Shown one piece after another: positions 1 through 10,603 of a stretch of DNA of 64,000 nt; positions within the stretch are counted from its first letter, which is position 1, and every line of letters starts with the position of its first letter. The notes beneath the pieces are model-generated. The model searched no databases. It saw only the letters and a program-made list of their open reading frames with translations, and was not told where the DNA came from. A program made the position numbers and the translations under genes. Source of the stretch: Raffaelea ambrosiae (lineage: Eukaryota; Ascomycota; Sordariomycetes; Ophiostomatales; Ophiostomataceae); contig PCDI01000001.1 of NCBI GenBank assembly GCA_002778195.1, positions 1,686,939-1,750,938 on the forward strand. The letters are read 5' to 3'.

Positions 1-711
1 GCGCGCGAAAACCGCCCCCAACCAATTTGTGTGTTTTTGGGAGGTCCTCGAGATCGCCTCGGGCAAGCGCCGGCCAAGGGGCCGTATTCCGTGCAGGCAA
101 GAAAACGGAGGAATGCTGCGCCAGCCAACGAGGATGTACAGCAGCGAGTGATCTCTGTTTCTGTTTCATTTATCACCATTTTTATGTTTTGGGGGGGGGG
201 GATTCTTACCGTTTTCTTTTCTCTGCAGATGCCCTATTTCATGATACTATGCAACCTGTGCGTCATCCTGCCTGTGGCTCCCCTTGGGTCTTGGGTCCCC
301 ATGCGCCCTTGGCGTGCCCCTGTCTACTGTCCCGCCTATCGTGTAGAAATTGCGGGCGCCTCGCCTGGATGATGCCGTCGAATCAGCCTTGCCTGTGTCA
401 TCTCTGGCACGTCTGTTCACCGACTGTTGACGCCCATAACGTCGTTTCCGGTCATCCTGTATTATCCTATGTATGTTTACCCAGTGTATGCCTTTCATAG
501 TAAGTCTCCGTTGCATGATGTCTTTTTGTCTTGGTACCTCTGCCTTTGTGCCTGTCAGTTGCCTTTTTTTTTTTTTTTTGGTTCTGGTTCCCTTTTGGTT
601 CCCTTTCTATCCCGTTTTGAAACGCCCTTTTTTTTTTCATTTTGCCTCACTCATTGTCTCGCTTGTCCTCCCAACGATCTCAATCCGGTCCTTCCCCCCC
701 TCCGGCCCCCC
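1..711. other. Intergenic, left edge
   Basis: No gene is supported here. The stretch contains an 11-base G run at 191-201 and T-rich tracts at about 560-640 that lie just 3' of the minus-strand Maf gene and probably form its 3' UTR and terminator region. Reading frames here are short and low in complexity. Confidence 0.6.
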
Positions 712-1719
712 TCAATCCTCCTCGGCAAGATCGTCATCGCTCTCGCCCATCTCCTCCTCGTCCTGCTGGAAGACCGCCCGCTCGGCCAGCTGCAGCATGC
801 GCCGCACGGGCAGCCCAATGACGTTGTCCACGCTGCCCTCGATGCGCTCGACCAGCACCAGCCCGCCGGTGCCCTGCAGCGCGTACCCGCCGGCCTTGTC
901 GGCGCCCTCGCGCGTGCGCACGTAGCCGTCCAGCACCGCGTCCGACAGCCCGTCGGACTCGCGCGCAAAGACGACCTTGGTCTCCTCGGTGTGCGAGGCC
1001 ATCAGGTAGCCCGGGTGGGCGGCGTCCGCCCGCGGCGCCAGCACGCACACCGCCGTCAGCACCCGGTGCATGCGCGTGTCCCGCAGGTGCCGCAGCATCT
1101 GCGCGTGCTCCTGCGCCGACCGCGGCTTCTCCATGACCTGGCCCGTCCGCGACACAATCACCGTGTCGGCGGCAATGACCAGCTGCGGGTCGGCGGGCAC
1201 CGCTGTTTGGGCCGTCCGCTGCTCCTTCGCCGCCGCCTCCTGCTGGGCCAGCGCTTCTTGGTAGACGTCCAGGCACTTTTGGCGGGCCGTGGCGCCGGCG
1301 TACTCGAGCGGGCCGTATGCCTCCTTGGTCAGATCCTCGGGCTTGGTGGACGGCCAGACCTCGATGTGGGGGAGGCCGATCTGGGCGAGCAGGGCCTTGC
1401 GACGCGGCGACGCCGAGGCCAGGATGACGCGGTGGGTGCGCATGTAGTCGATGATGGGCAGTTTCAGGGGCGGCAGGGGACGGCGCTGCTGCTGCTGCGG
1501 GGGGGGCGGGCCGCCGGAAGGCTGTTTGGATTCTGGGGCACCATCGTCGTCGTCGTCGTCCGCATCGGCGGTCGCCTTGGCCCGGAGAGGCAAGGCAGTC
1601 TTGGAGTCAGTAGCAGCCGCAGCCGCAGCCGCAGCCGCAGCCGCAGCATCGCCGTGCTCGCCGGCTGTGTACTCGGGCGGCGGCTCCGTCGGCACCGAGC
1701 TATCCTGCGTGTCGACCAT
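712..1719 (-). CDS. Maf-family nucleotide pyrophosphatase
   Basis: Single-exon gene of 335 residues. The Maf/YhdE family hydrolyses nucleoside triphosphates, often non-canonical or modified ones, to monophosphates and is thought to clean the nucleotide pool. The Maf domain starts near residue 96: the conserved ILASASPRRKALL segment lies at 99-111 and the AADTVI motif with its conserved Asp at about 183-188. The conserved lysine-containing and C-terminal GGYALQGTGG-type loops also follow. The first 90 residues are an extension unlike bacterial Maf, with an alanine run, an acidic run and a proline/glutamine run, probably disordered. The start is the first in-frame ATG. It is transcribed divergently from the bHLH gene across about 1 kb. 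The family is secure; the substrate cannot be told. Confidence 0.93.
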   Translation of the reverse strand: MVDTQDSSVPTEPPPEYTAGEHGDAAAAAAAAAAAATDSKTALPLRAKATADADDDDDDGAPESKQPSGGPPPPQQQQRRPLPPLKLPIIDYMRTHRVILASASPRRKALLAQIGLPHIEVWPSTKPEDLTKEAYGPLEYAGATARQKCLDVYQEALAQQEAAAKEQRTAQTAVPADPQLVIAADTVIVSRTGQVMEKPRSAQEHAQMLRHLRDTRMHRVLTAVCVLAPRADAAHPGYLMASHTEETKVVFARESDGLSDAVLDGYVRTREGADKAGGYALQGTGGLVLVERIEGSVDNVIGLPVRRMLQLAERAVFQQDEEEMGESDDDLAEED

Positions 1720-2720
1720 GATCGCGCGACGAAAAAAAAGTAAACAAAAAGGAGGGTAGACAGTCGTATTTCTGGAATGTGCCCTTTTTTTGTAGGGGGG
1801 GGGGGGGGGGGTTGCTGTAGCAAGTCGTCGTGGCCTAACGGGGGCAGCTTACTTGGAAAGGGGATTCCATCTCGTCGTGCCCACTCGAGTATTACGCATT
1901 AGTACGCTTCTTCGCCCCCCCACTCCCTAGTTACGTAGTTAACGGTGGCCCTGGATTCCTTATCTTATCGGACCGGATGGGTCCCCACCGCCAGCAAGCA
2001 TGGCTGTCGTTAATAGTCCATTCACTAATAACCACGCTCCGTTCTTGTCGTGGGCTCGCTTTTCTTATTTCGCAACTCCCCCGCTTTCTCCATCTTTTGG
2101 GCGTTGAGAAAGGGCTTCCTCCCTTGCTCCTTCCCTTTCGTTGCCCCCCCCCCCTCGGGTGTCACATGCTATCTGGTCCAGCTGCTTTTTATTTTGGCTT
2201 GTCTCGGCCATGCGTTTTTCACGGGATTCCTGTGACTCTCGACCATCTCGGACCAACCCCCCCAAAATTTAATAGTTAAAAAAAATCAAAAATTAAACGG
2301 TAATAACCATAATTCAGACGGCAACGCACACACACGCACACACACACACACACAACCGCACACAGCACACAGCACCAGCAAACCAAGTCGACGGACAGAA
2401 AGCGACAGACAGAGAGAGTAGAGGCGAGAGAAGAACAAACATAAAGGAAGACCATGCGCCCAGTCGCGGCTTCCCCCCAGACATCGGCAAACTCGGTCAA
2501 CCACAGCTCCAACTCCAACTACAACTGCTCGTCAAACTCTCTTTTCGTTTCCTAGAGAGACTGCCCCCCCTCCCCCCCCCGCAAAACGGAAGCCACTCCC
2601 CTCTCGCCCCTTGATCCTCGCCACATATCCCACGCGCCCACGCTGGCCCCCTCACCCCCCCCGGTCCCTCTACCGCTCTGCCGCTCTACCGCTCTACCCT
2701 TATTCTGCTCTCCTCTTTCC
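1720..2720. other. Divergent promoter region, Maf / bHLH
   Basis: This 1-kb region lies between two divergent starts. It holds a 17-base G run (1795-1811), a C run near 2142-2154, an imperfect CA repeat at about 2327-2354, and pyrimidine-rich sequence up to the bHLH start that looks like a fungal 5' leader. No coding frame is supported. Confidence 0.55.
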
Positions 2721-3280
2721 ATGTCGTCACCGTCCAATTCGATTTCGCCCCAGACCGAGGGCACCGGAGGGTCCAATGGCAACCTAGCCGACGAGAAGCC
2801 TCGACTTACAGAGGAGGAGAAGAAGCAGAACCACATAGCGTCTGGTGAGTAGGGGGAAGAAGAACATGGCCTTTAGTCTGATGCTTGTTTTGTTGTTTAT
2901 TGCCGAAACTATGCAGTTTTGGGTTCTTGCATGGGCTTAGCCGCTTTTCGGCAGCCCGTCGCTGATGGAGTGCTGGGTGCACGGGTGCTGTGCCGTGTCC
3001 TGTTCACGATGTTGCTGTTGTCTCCCTGCGGGTCTGTTTCTTTTTTGTGTTTCTTTTGTCTCTAACACCCCCCCGAGAACAAAAACGTCGCCAGGCTATC
3101 CGCGAAGGATTCGACCGCCTGACCGAGCTGGTGCCCGGCCTCGAGGGCCAGGGCCGGTCCGAGGGACTCGTGCTCAAGCGCACCGTCGAGTTTATCCGCG
3201 AGAACCTGGACGAGCGCCGCAAGCTAGTCCAGGAGGCCGAGTCCAAGGGCACCCACGTGGACGACTCGTACAAAGTATAG
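2721..3280 (+). CDS. Small bHLH transcription factor, Ino4/Max-like
   Basis: Two exons, 2721..2844 and 3078..3280, give 108 residues; the 233-bp intron has a GTGAGT donor and a GAG acceptor and splits the codon for Glu42. The product is almost only a basic helix-loop-helix domain (about 34-95). Basic-region residues His38, Glu42 and Arg46 match the H-E-R pattern of proteins that bind CACGTG-class E-boxes, so it probably acts in the nucleus as a dimer. Its small size and lack of an activation domain resemble yeast Ino4 or animal Max, which need a larger partner. The direct target set cannot be seen. The spliced reading HIAS-EQKRRQ is strongly family-like, which supports the intron. Confidence 0.88.
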
Positions 3281-3885
3281 GGAAGAGCTTGGGAGACATC
3301 TTTGAAATGTACAACCTCTTGCAAAGAAAAAAGAAAAAAATCTACAAATGACAAAATGACAAAATGACAACAACTACAACTACCCACCCTACACGGGCCG
3401 GCGCAATATAGGACATGCTCACTCATTGGGAGGCGGATGGGAAAGAAGGCAGGGCGGGACATCAACGAGGCACACGAGGCGCAGATGTTTTGCTTGATTT
3501 CAAAAGCCACGTTTTCACGTTTCCACGTTTTCACTTTTCACTTTTCACTTGTTCACGCGTTCATTCTTCCATTAACGCTCTCTTGGTGTGTCTGTTTGAT
3601 GTCTCTCTTCTTCTTAGATACGGATAAAATCGTGTTCTAGTTTTTCTTGTGAACTCTGTTTGGGATGGTCCAGACCGGCGCAAATGATATATGTACAGCT
3701 ATAGCTATTTTTACATGAAATCCAGATTCGTTACATTGTTGCGTCTTGTTTTTGGTTGCATTGTAGTTTCGTAGTCTCTTCTTTTTTTCCTCGTTGTGTT
3801 TTTTTTTTCTCCATTCTCTTCTTCCTTTTCTATTTCCCCTTCTATTTTTTTTCTTTTTCTTTTCTTTTTTTTTCTCTACCTGCCA
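3281..3885. other. Intergenic between convergent genes
   Basis: Shared 3' region of the bHLH gene and the threonyl-tRNA synthetase gene. It contains a long T/C-rich stretch at about 3775-3880 adjacent to the synthetase stop codon. No further gene is seen. Confidence 0.6.
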
Positions 3886-5808
3886 TCATTGATACGTGTT
3901 GGCCTTGTCCAAAAGTAGCCGCAAAAGCTCCTCTGGCGTCATCGAGACGTTCCTCTGCTTGCTTTTCTGGCTCGCCTGATTCGTCCGCTCGGAGGAATCA
4001 GCTGCTTCGGTCGCCACACCACCGCGTGGTGGAATGCCGGACAGATCGACGGCCACCGTGCCCTTGGCCATGTCTTTGGGTCCCACCACCACAATGGCAC
4101 CGTAGCCCTTGGACTTGGCTTCGCGCACCTTGAGCGGCAGCGAACGTGCGCTGGCGTCCACGTCGACTGATGCCAGGAGCGACGGCGCCGAGGTGAGTTG
4201 TGGTAGTGGTGGTGGTGCCGCGCTATCTGCTTCGCTCTTTCCCCCCATCTCCCCCGTCTCTCCTGCATGCGCTGCATTTTCAGCGTCCCCTGCATAGTCA
4301 GCAGATGCCTCGGCACCTCCTGGGGGGACCACGCCCGAGAGGATGCCCTGCACCCGCCGTGCATAGCCGACCACGGCCGCGCTGTCGTTGATGGTCAGCA
4401 CCATCACCTGGCGCGGGTTCAGCCAGAACGGCCATCGGCCGTTGTAGTGCTCGATCAGCAGCGCCATCAGACGCTCGACCGAGCCGAGGACCGCGCGATG
4501 GATCATCACAGGCGTCACCGGCCCGTACTCGGCCAGGTTGGCCGACTCGGGGGACTCGGACTCGGGCCCCCCACCCTCCCCCTCCACGCCCTGCCTCTCC
4601 AGCGCGGGCGCGGGCGCCTGGTACGACAGCGCAAAGCGCTTGGGCAGCTGAAAGTCCAGCTGCACGGTGGCCGTCTGGTGCTCTTTGCCGTCCGAGTCGC
4701 GCAGGATGATGTCGATCTTGGGCCCGTAAAAGGCGCCGTCGCCCGGGTTGACGGTCCAGGCGCGGCCACTGTGGTCGAGCGCGCGCTGCAGGGCCGCCTC
4801 GGCGGCGTCCCAGTCGGCCGTGGAGCCGATGAGGTGGCCGTCGGTGGGCCGGGTGGAGAGCACGAGCCGGTAGGGCCCCAGGCCCAGCACCGCGTAGGTG
4901 TGGCGCACAAAGTCGAGCGTCGAGCGGATCTCCTGCTCGACCTGGCTGGGCCGGCAGAAGATGTGGCCGTCGTCCTGGTGGAAGCGGCGGACGCGGGTGA
5001 GGCCCGACAGGGCGCCCGAGGCCTCGTTGCGGTGCAGCGGGCTGAAGTCGGCGTAGCGGATGGGCAGGTCGCGGTAGCTGTGGTGCTGGGCGGCAAAGAT
5101 GAGGCAGTGGCCGGGGCAGTTCATGGGCTTGAGGCCGTACTCGTGCTCGAGCGCGGACTGGATCCTCTCATGGCTGTGGTCATGGTCGTGGTCATGGTCG
5201 TGGTCATGGTCGTGGTCATGGTCGTGGTCGTCCTCGCCCTCGTCAAGCTGGCGTTCCTCGTGGGCCTCGCTCTCGCGGTTCTTGGCTTCCGTCGCCAGGG
5301 ACATGCTCGTCACCGTGAACATGTCGTCGGCATAGTTCTCCAAATGGCCGGACTTGGCCCAGAGAGACTTCTTGTAGATGGTCGGCGTGATGACCTCCTG
5401 GAAACCGTAGCGCACATACTGCTTGCGCAGAAAGTCCACGAGCCGGTTGAAGATGCGGGCGCCGTTGGGCAGGAACATCGGCGAGCCCGGGCTGTAGACG
5501 GACGTGGTGAACAGCTCCTGCTGCACGCCGAGATCCCGGTGGTCGGGAGGCGGCGGCTTCTGCTCTTTGGTCGCTGGCGGTGCGGAGGGTGTTGTTTGTG
5601 CGGATGCATTTCGGCGTGCGTGGGGGGTGCACACCGAAAGGCGCGCCAGTGGCGAGTTCGGCGACGAGACAGACGTCCCCGATGCGACCCTGGATGCGCT
5701 GTTGGATGTGAGGGTGGCCACGGCTGCTCGCCGGCGAGGCAGCCCCTCAAATAAGGACGCCCGTCTGATGCGCAGACTCGCCGCAGCCGTGCTCCTGGCA
5801 GCCAGCAT
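3886..5808 (-). CDS. MST1: Threonyl-tRNA synthetase, mitochondrial
   Basis: Single exon, 640 residues. It charges mitochondrial tRNA-Thr. Residues 1 to about 75 are rich in Arg, Ala and Ser with few acids, as in a matrix-targeting presequence. The class II core follows: the MNCPGH motif near 229-234, motif 2 VRRFHQDDGHIF near 273-284, and motif 3 with VMIHRAVLGSVER near 434-446. Cys231, His282 and His437 fit the three ligands of the catalytic zinc. The C-terminal anticodon-binding domain (about 464-640) is broken by a long Ala/Glu/Gly/Pro-rich insert. The N-terminal TGS and editing domains of cytosolic ThrRS are absent, as in yeast Mst1. An unusual His-Asp alternating tract (about 194-213) is inserted just before the MNCPGH motif. 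Confidence 0.93.
   Translation of the reverse strand: MLAARSTAAASLRIRRASLFEGLPRRRAAVATLTSNSASRVASGTSVSSPNSPLARLSVCTPHARRNASAQTTPSAPPATKEQKPPPPDHRDLGVQQELFTTSVYSPGSPMFLPNGARIFNRLVDFLRKQYVRYGFQEVITPTIYKKSLWAKSGHLENYADDMFTVTSMSLATEAKNRESEAHEERQLDEGEDDHDHDHDHDHDHDHDHDHSHERIQSALEHEYGLKPMNCPGHCLIFAAQHHSYRDLPIRYADFSPLHRNEASGALSGLTRVRRFHQDDGHIFCRPSQVEQEIRSTLDFVRHTYAVLGLGPYRLVLSTRPTDGHLIGSTADWDAAEAALQRALDHSGRAWTVNPGDGAFYGPKIDIILRDSDGKEHQTATVQLDFQLPKRFALSYQAPAPALERQGVEGEGGGPESESPESANLAEYGPVTPVMIHRAVLGSVERLMALLIEHYNGRWPFWLNPRQVMVLTINDSAAVVGYARRVQGILSGVVPPGGAEASADYAGDAENAAHAGETGEMGGKSEADSAAPPPLPQLTSAPSLLASVDVDASARSLPLKVREAKSKGYGAIVVVGPKDMAKGTVAVDLSGIPPRGGVATEAADSSERTNQASQKSKQRNVSMTPEELLRLLLDKANTYQ
5171..5232 (-). 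repeat. GGTCAT/GGTCGT microsatellite encoding a His-Asp tract
   Basis: Tandem six-base units inside the ThrRS coding sequence encode about ten His-Asp pairs on the minus strand. The repeat stays in frame and lies between catalytic-core motifs. It is likely to vary in length between strains. Confidence 0.9.
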
Positions 5809-7118
5809 GGCGGGGGTGCTGAGCGGTGCTGCTGCCTAATTGAGGACGGGTAACTCAACAAACGTGGGTGAGATGTCTGCGGCCCCTAGGTCATGGCGTT
5901 TCCCCATAGAGCAAACAAACAAATAAAAATTGTAAACGCCGGTGGAGCACACGTCTCTCAACGATGAGGCTTGGGGGGGGGGTGTCGGTCGATGCACACC
6001 AATTTGGCAGAGACGTCGTGAAAATGTGAAGCGGCCCTCTTTCTCGGTTGCTGATTCGTCCAAAGGAAGCTGCCGCTGTGAGAAGACGGCGCTAGCTCTG
6101 TTGTGGACTAGCTTGCTCGCCTGGGCAGGTGACCTGGCGGTTGTCGCCTGTTTGGCCGAGATCAACTGGCCAGCCCGTCCCGTGACGCGGAGGCCGTTCC
6201 CCGGTGAGACAAACACCAGACGAAGAGCCTCCCCACCGACCGTGCACGTCAGGCACCCGCGAGCCCGCTGACCACACCGCGTTTCTTCACGACGGGAACG
6301 GGCGCACGCGAAGAACGCCTTGTTTGTGCGCGCGCGCGTGTGTGTGTGTGTGCATTGTTTTTGTGACTCACAGAAAAGAACCCTCTTTGTTGCTTGTCCA
6401 TGCCAAAATAGAACAAAGCGTGAAGTGCAAAGAAGGAAGTCCCGCAAACCCAAGAGAGCCCCCAGATCGACAGGCCAGGCAGAACAGGCCAGGAACCCCC
6501 CGGACCAACCGAGCCAGAGCCAGAGCCAGAGCCAGACGCGTCGCTTCTTCCGGGACGGATCGGAGGCTGCAGCGGCTTCCCCGGGTCTCGGTCGAGCTTG
6601 TTTGGTTCTGCCTAGTATATATGAACGGCGTGCGCTCCTTGCGCAGAAACGAATCGTCCTAAGCGCCGACGCGTTCGTTCACAAAGAAAGGAGGACCGAC
6701 GACGTATCAAAGCAACAGCCTCGATTGTCCATCTCTCCCTCTCTCGCTCGCTCTCTTCCTTTGTGACTGGGGAACAGGAGTCTTTCACGCCGGGTCAGAT
6801 GGTCCATTCGCTTGCATCCTGTCTTGCCTGGTCCTGGTGACTAAACGGACACAGCCTGCTGGACACGGTCGTTTATTGACTATTTGTCGATTTGCCTCTT
6901 TTCTTTTTCTCTTCTCTTTCCTTGATCTTCTTTTCTTCTTCTCTTGTCGCAACCGCCTTTCACCACTTTGTTCATCTGTACCACCACCGCCCACATCCGA
7001 ACCACGACCACCCGTGGTCGCATGATTTACATCACACATTAGAAAACCATTAAAACTCTGTTTTTTTCAACACTCTCGCAACTGCAAAGACCATACGCAT
7101 CGCCCGATCCCCTCACAG
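5809..7118. other. Divergent promoter region, MST1 / orphan gene
   Basis: No gene is supported. It contains a GC/GT dinucleotide tract near 6329-6353, a short GCCAGA repeat near 6509-6536, a TATATA-like stretch near 6615, and C/T-rich leader sequence before the ATG at 7119. Confidence 0.55.
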
Positions 7119-9422
7119 ATGTCGGCATCGTCCAAGCGGGCAGTCTCGCTGCCGGTCGAGAGCTCTTGGCGCATGGTCGACGGCGAGCACGACAGCTTTG
7201 AGACCTCGGTCGTGCCCCCCGATGAAGAGGAGGACCCTTTTCTGTCCAGCGGCCAGCCATCGCAAGGGTCGTCGTCGTCGTCCAACGGCAGCCTCGGCCG
7301 CGGCCTGAGTTTCCGCATGCCCCGGGGCGGCGGCCAGCCCGGTCTGCCGGGAGACGCCAGCAGCAGCTCCCAGGAAGACCCCGGCAGCATCGGCGGGTCG
7401 CAGCAGTCACAGCTGTCGCAGCAGGACAGCAGCGACTTGCACGCGTTCCTGCGCAGGGCCGCCAGCGAAGATGAGGCGCGCGTCCTGCTGCGATCGCCCT
7501 TCCAGCCGTCGGTGCCGTCGTCGGCGCGCCAGAGCCCCCTGACCAACAGCAGCAGCCGCCACACGACGGCCAACGACAGTCTGCTCTGGCGGCAGCAGCA
7601 GCAGCGGCAGCGGCTGGGCCGCACGTCCTACCGCACGCCCGAGCCGCAGTTCCGCTACCCCAAAGTGGACGTGGACCCAGCCTATGCCACGGTTCACGAC
7701 TCGCCGTCGAGGGGTCAGGACGACAACGACGACGACAACGACGACGACGACGACGACAGCAACAACGTGTTTAGCAAGTACCGCTTTTTCGGCGCCAACA
7801 AGAACGGCAGTCCCTTGCCACGACGACAGCCGAAAACGAAAGGCCGTGCCGGCGAACCACAAGAAGACGGCGGTGCACCAGGCAGCAGCACGGCTCGACC
7901 AGCATGGAAGAATTACAATTGCGGGCCTTCCTGGAAGCGGGCCCTGGTGGTGGGCGCCACCGTCTTGGTTCCCGCCGTGGGCATACTGGCGAGGCACCCA
8001 CTCCTCCCCAGCAGCAGCAGCAGCAGCACGCCCAGGGTAGCCGCAGTCGCCCTCCAGTCCTCGTATGCAGCCGCAGCGGCCGTACTGGCGCCCGTCTGTC
8101 GGCTTCCGGCCGTCTCCCAGCTGGAGCTCGGCCTGTGTTCGTGGGCCAACGAATCCGCAGCAGCCGCGGCAGGCCAAGAGACGGCCCGTCCATGTCCGCA
8201 ATCGACACCCAGGCGTCGCCCGTCCACGTTCTGGGGCCGCGCCGAAAACGCGGCGACGACGGCCACCACCACCACCACCACCACCACCACGAGTCTCCTG
8301 CAGGATGCCAGCGACCTCATGCGCGTCCAGGTCCAGCTCGGCACCCTCGCGCACGACCGCGTGCTCACGAGCAGGCGCGGAGGGGCCCGCGCAGAAGGCG
8401 CCCAAGACACGCCACAAGAAACCCTCGCGGTCCCGCCGGCCCACGACGCCTGGCGCGCGCCCCGCGACCGCACCAAGAACATGCGCCACGTCCTGCAGCG
8501 GCGCCGCGCCGAGGCATACTGGGCGGCCAAGAGGAAGAAGGGGAAGAAGGGCGCCGACCCAGACGAGGACGGCGGTCAGCGCGACGGCGGCCAGCGCGAC
8601 GCCCTCCTGCTGCGCGAGCTCGACACCTACCTCGAGGCCACCCAGCAGGTGGCCATGGCGCTGGCCAAGTTCCAGACGGGCGCGGCCGCCGTGGCGCCCG
8701 AGACGCTGGCCCACAGCAGCCGGGGCATGCTGGTGCAGCTGCAGCGGATGGTGAGGAAGAGTGGAGGAGGAGGAGGAGGAGGAGGAGGAGGACGGCCGGG
8801 GTTGGACTCCTTCGCCCCCCTCCAGGAGACGTACCGGCGGCAGACGGACACGCTGGTGAAGAAGGCGGCCGACCGCGTCCAGGAGGCCCGGGCGGTGCTG
8901 GCGCAGCTGGACACGGCGGGCCTGCACCTGGACAGTCTGCAGCGGATCGTGGCCGCGCGGAAGGATGCGGAGGACGCTTCCCACGACGCCAGCGCCTCGG
9001 AAGACGCCGCAAGGCAGGGGCCCCCAGCCCCCCCCGGGCCGCCCCCCCAGGGCGTCCTCGCCTGGCTGTGGCGTGTCCTGCTGGGACGGCCGGGCCTGGC
9101 GCACGAGCGCCAGACGGCCACGCAACAGGCCCGGCAGGCCGTGCGCCAGTGGGACGACCACGCGGCGCAGCTGCGGGTGCTCCGCCTGCGGCAGGACGAC
9201 GCGGTGCGGCGCATGGCGGGCGTGCTGGAGGAGCTCAAGGGCATCTATGCATCGCTGCGGGACCTGCAGGCCCGGTTCGGAGGAGGAGGGGACCAGAAGA
9301 AGAAGAGCCACAACAAGAGCAAGGCGACCACCGGAACAAGCCCGGGCGACGTGGATGTGCGGCGGCACATGGAGATCATCCAAGCGGGTGTGCAGGATCT
9401 TGTGGCGAACAGCAGGCGATAG
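7119..9422 (+). CDS. Unidentified 767-residue membrane-anchored helical protein
   Basis: One uninterrupted frame of 767 residues; I do not recognise the family. Residues 1-265 are polar and probably disordered, with Ser/Gln-rich parts and an Asp/Asn run (about 201-214). One hydrophobic segment (about 275-293) could span a membrane. Residues 300-400 contain Ala-rich and poly-Thr low-complexity sequence. The C-terminal half (about 400-760) is rich in Arg, Gln, Ala, Leu and Glu in long helical stretches that look like coiled coil, broken by a glycine run near 550. A short Trp/Leu-rich stretch near 649-660 could be amphipathic. The layout suggests an organelle or nuclear-envelope protein with a disordered and a coiled-coil side; this is inference. 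The ATG chosen is the first in frame and follows a C/T-rich leader. Confidence 0.75.
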   Translation: MSASSKRAVSLPVESSWRMVDGEHDSFETSVVPPDEEEDPFLSSGQPSQGSSSSSNGSLGRGLSFRMPRGGGQPGLPGDASSSSQEDPGSIGGSQQSQLSQQDSSDLHAFLRRAASEDEARVLLRSPFQPSVPSSARQSPLTNSSSRHTTANDSLLWRQQQQRQRLGRTSYRTPEPQFRYPKVDVDPAYATVHDSPSRGQDDNDDDNDDDDDDSNNVFSKYRFFGANKNGSPLPRRQPKTKGRAGEPQEDGGAPGSSTARPAWKNYNCGPSWKRALVVGATVLVPAVGILARHPLLPSSSSSSTPRVAAVALQSSYAAAAAVLAPVCRLPAVSQLELGLCSWANESAAAAAGQETARPCPQSTPRRRPSTFWGRAENAATTATTTTTTTTTSLLQDASDLMRVQVQLGTLAHDRVLTSRRGGARAEGAQDTPQETLAVPPAHDAWRAPRDRTKNMRHVLQRRRAEAYWAAKRKKGKKGADPDEDGGQRDGGQRDALLLRELDTYLEATQQVAMALAKFQTGAAAVAPETLAHSSRGMLVQLQRMVRKSGGGGGGGGGGRPGLDSFAPLQETYRRQTDTLVKKAADRVQEARAVLAQLDTAGLHLDSLQRIVAARKDAEDASHDASASEDAARQGPPAPPGPPPQGVLAWLWRVLLGRPGLAHERQTATQQARQAVRQWDDHAAQLRVLRLRQDDAVRRMAGVLEELKGIYASLRDLQARFGGGGDQKKKSHNKSKATTGTSPGDVDVRRHMEIIQAGVQDLVANSRR

Positions 9423-10603
9423 AGAGAAGAACAAGATGACGACAAAGATACGCGGATGCGATTGAGATACCACTTGTCTTTTTTTTAGAGAGGAGGGCCT
9501 TTTTTTGGCGTATGCATTTTTTCCTGTATTTACATGGCTGGGTTTTTTCCTACATGCTTTTCTAGTGTGCTTTGTTCCAGTTTCAGTTCTTTTTTCTCTT
9601 TTTCTTTTTCTTTTTCTTTCTTTGTCTTTTCTAGGTTTGCTCTGTTTTACGAGGCGTTGGACAAAGGGGGAATGGGGCTGGGACAACATCTGGGGCCAGG
9701 CGTTTCTGAGACGGCAGAATTACTATGTATACCAGTTGCAGTGGCCCATTAGCGGGTTTGTCAGTAGCAATGAATGTCAAGGACTTCTTGGCTCTTCTAG
9801 GCTTGCCGTGCCCGTCGTGCCAGCCATTGCCGAACTGACCATCCGCACAGATGCACAATCAAAAAGATGCAGTCCCATCACCCCCCCGCAGGAGCGGGAA
9901 AGGCTGGGCTTCCAAGAAACTCGGGCCACCGGCTGGCTGGGGCGTCTTCTGTGTTTTGTCTGTGTTCTCTTCGAGGCCAGCCTTGGTGGGGGTCGCCGCT
10001 GGCCGTTGGACGGCTTCGTTCCCTCCTGTCGAGAGCACCGGAACGCGCCATACAGACGTAGGTAACTAGCTGCTGACAGCTTCGAATCAGCTAACCAGAT
10101 TGCTCCCCGCCCCTTCGATCCGCTATCTCTGGCCAGCCGCTGCTTCTCTTTGGGGCCCTCTGTATGGTTCGAGAGCTTATCTCTTGGAACCTGCCGGCGC
10201 CAACCCAATCAATGGCCGCCGAAGGAGAAAGCCCCGGTAAAAAAATTAAGTAGCCACAAACTGGACTGCCATTGAGAGAGAGAGAGAGCGAAAAAGGGCC
10301 TGCGGGGTACCTTCGTAGGGTCTAGGCATATTAAAAAGATGGGGTGGGAGCTCTCTCGTCTGTATCCATCCCTCGAGAGGAGAGACCGCTTCTCTTCCTG
10401 GAGCTTCTTTTTTTTTTCTATCTTTTTCTTTGATATCGTGACATTGCGACCAGAAACAAAAGAGGAAAGACCCAATTGCCCACCTGTCGAGGTCCCCGCG
10501 GGTCGCACCTTCCCTTTATACCCTTTTTGCCAAGCAACGTTCCAGAGGGGAAGTTCCAACTGGCAGGATAACCAGAGAAAAAAAAAAAAAAAACGTGACC
10601 ACC
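9423..10603. other. Intergenic, upstream of urease
   Basis: It holds the 3' region of the orphan gene, with T-rich tracts near 9480-9630, and the urease promoter. A GA repeat lies at about 10275-10289 and an A run at about 10578-10593, just before the urease ATG. No coding frame is supported. Confidence 0.55.

Noticed and set aside
4267..5754. 495-codon plus-strand frame
   Set aside because: Shadow of the ThrRS gene on the other strand, rich in Val/Gly/Arg repeats from reversed codons.
7407..9689. 760-codon minus-strand frame
   Set aside because: Antisense to the 767-residue orphan. The plus frame was preferred because its ATG follows a leader, it has a sensible acidic/helical layout, and the minus frame is a typical Arg/Val/Leu shadow; transcript data would settle it.
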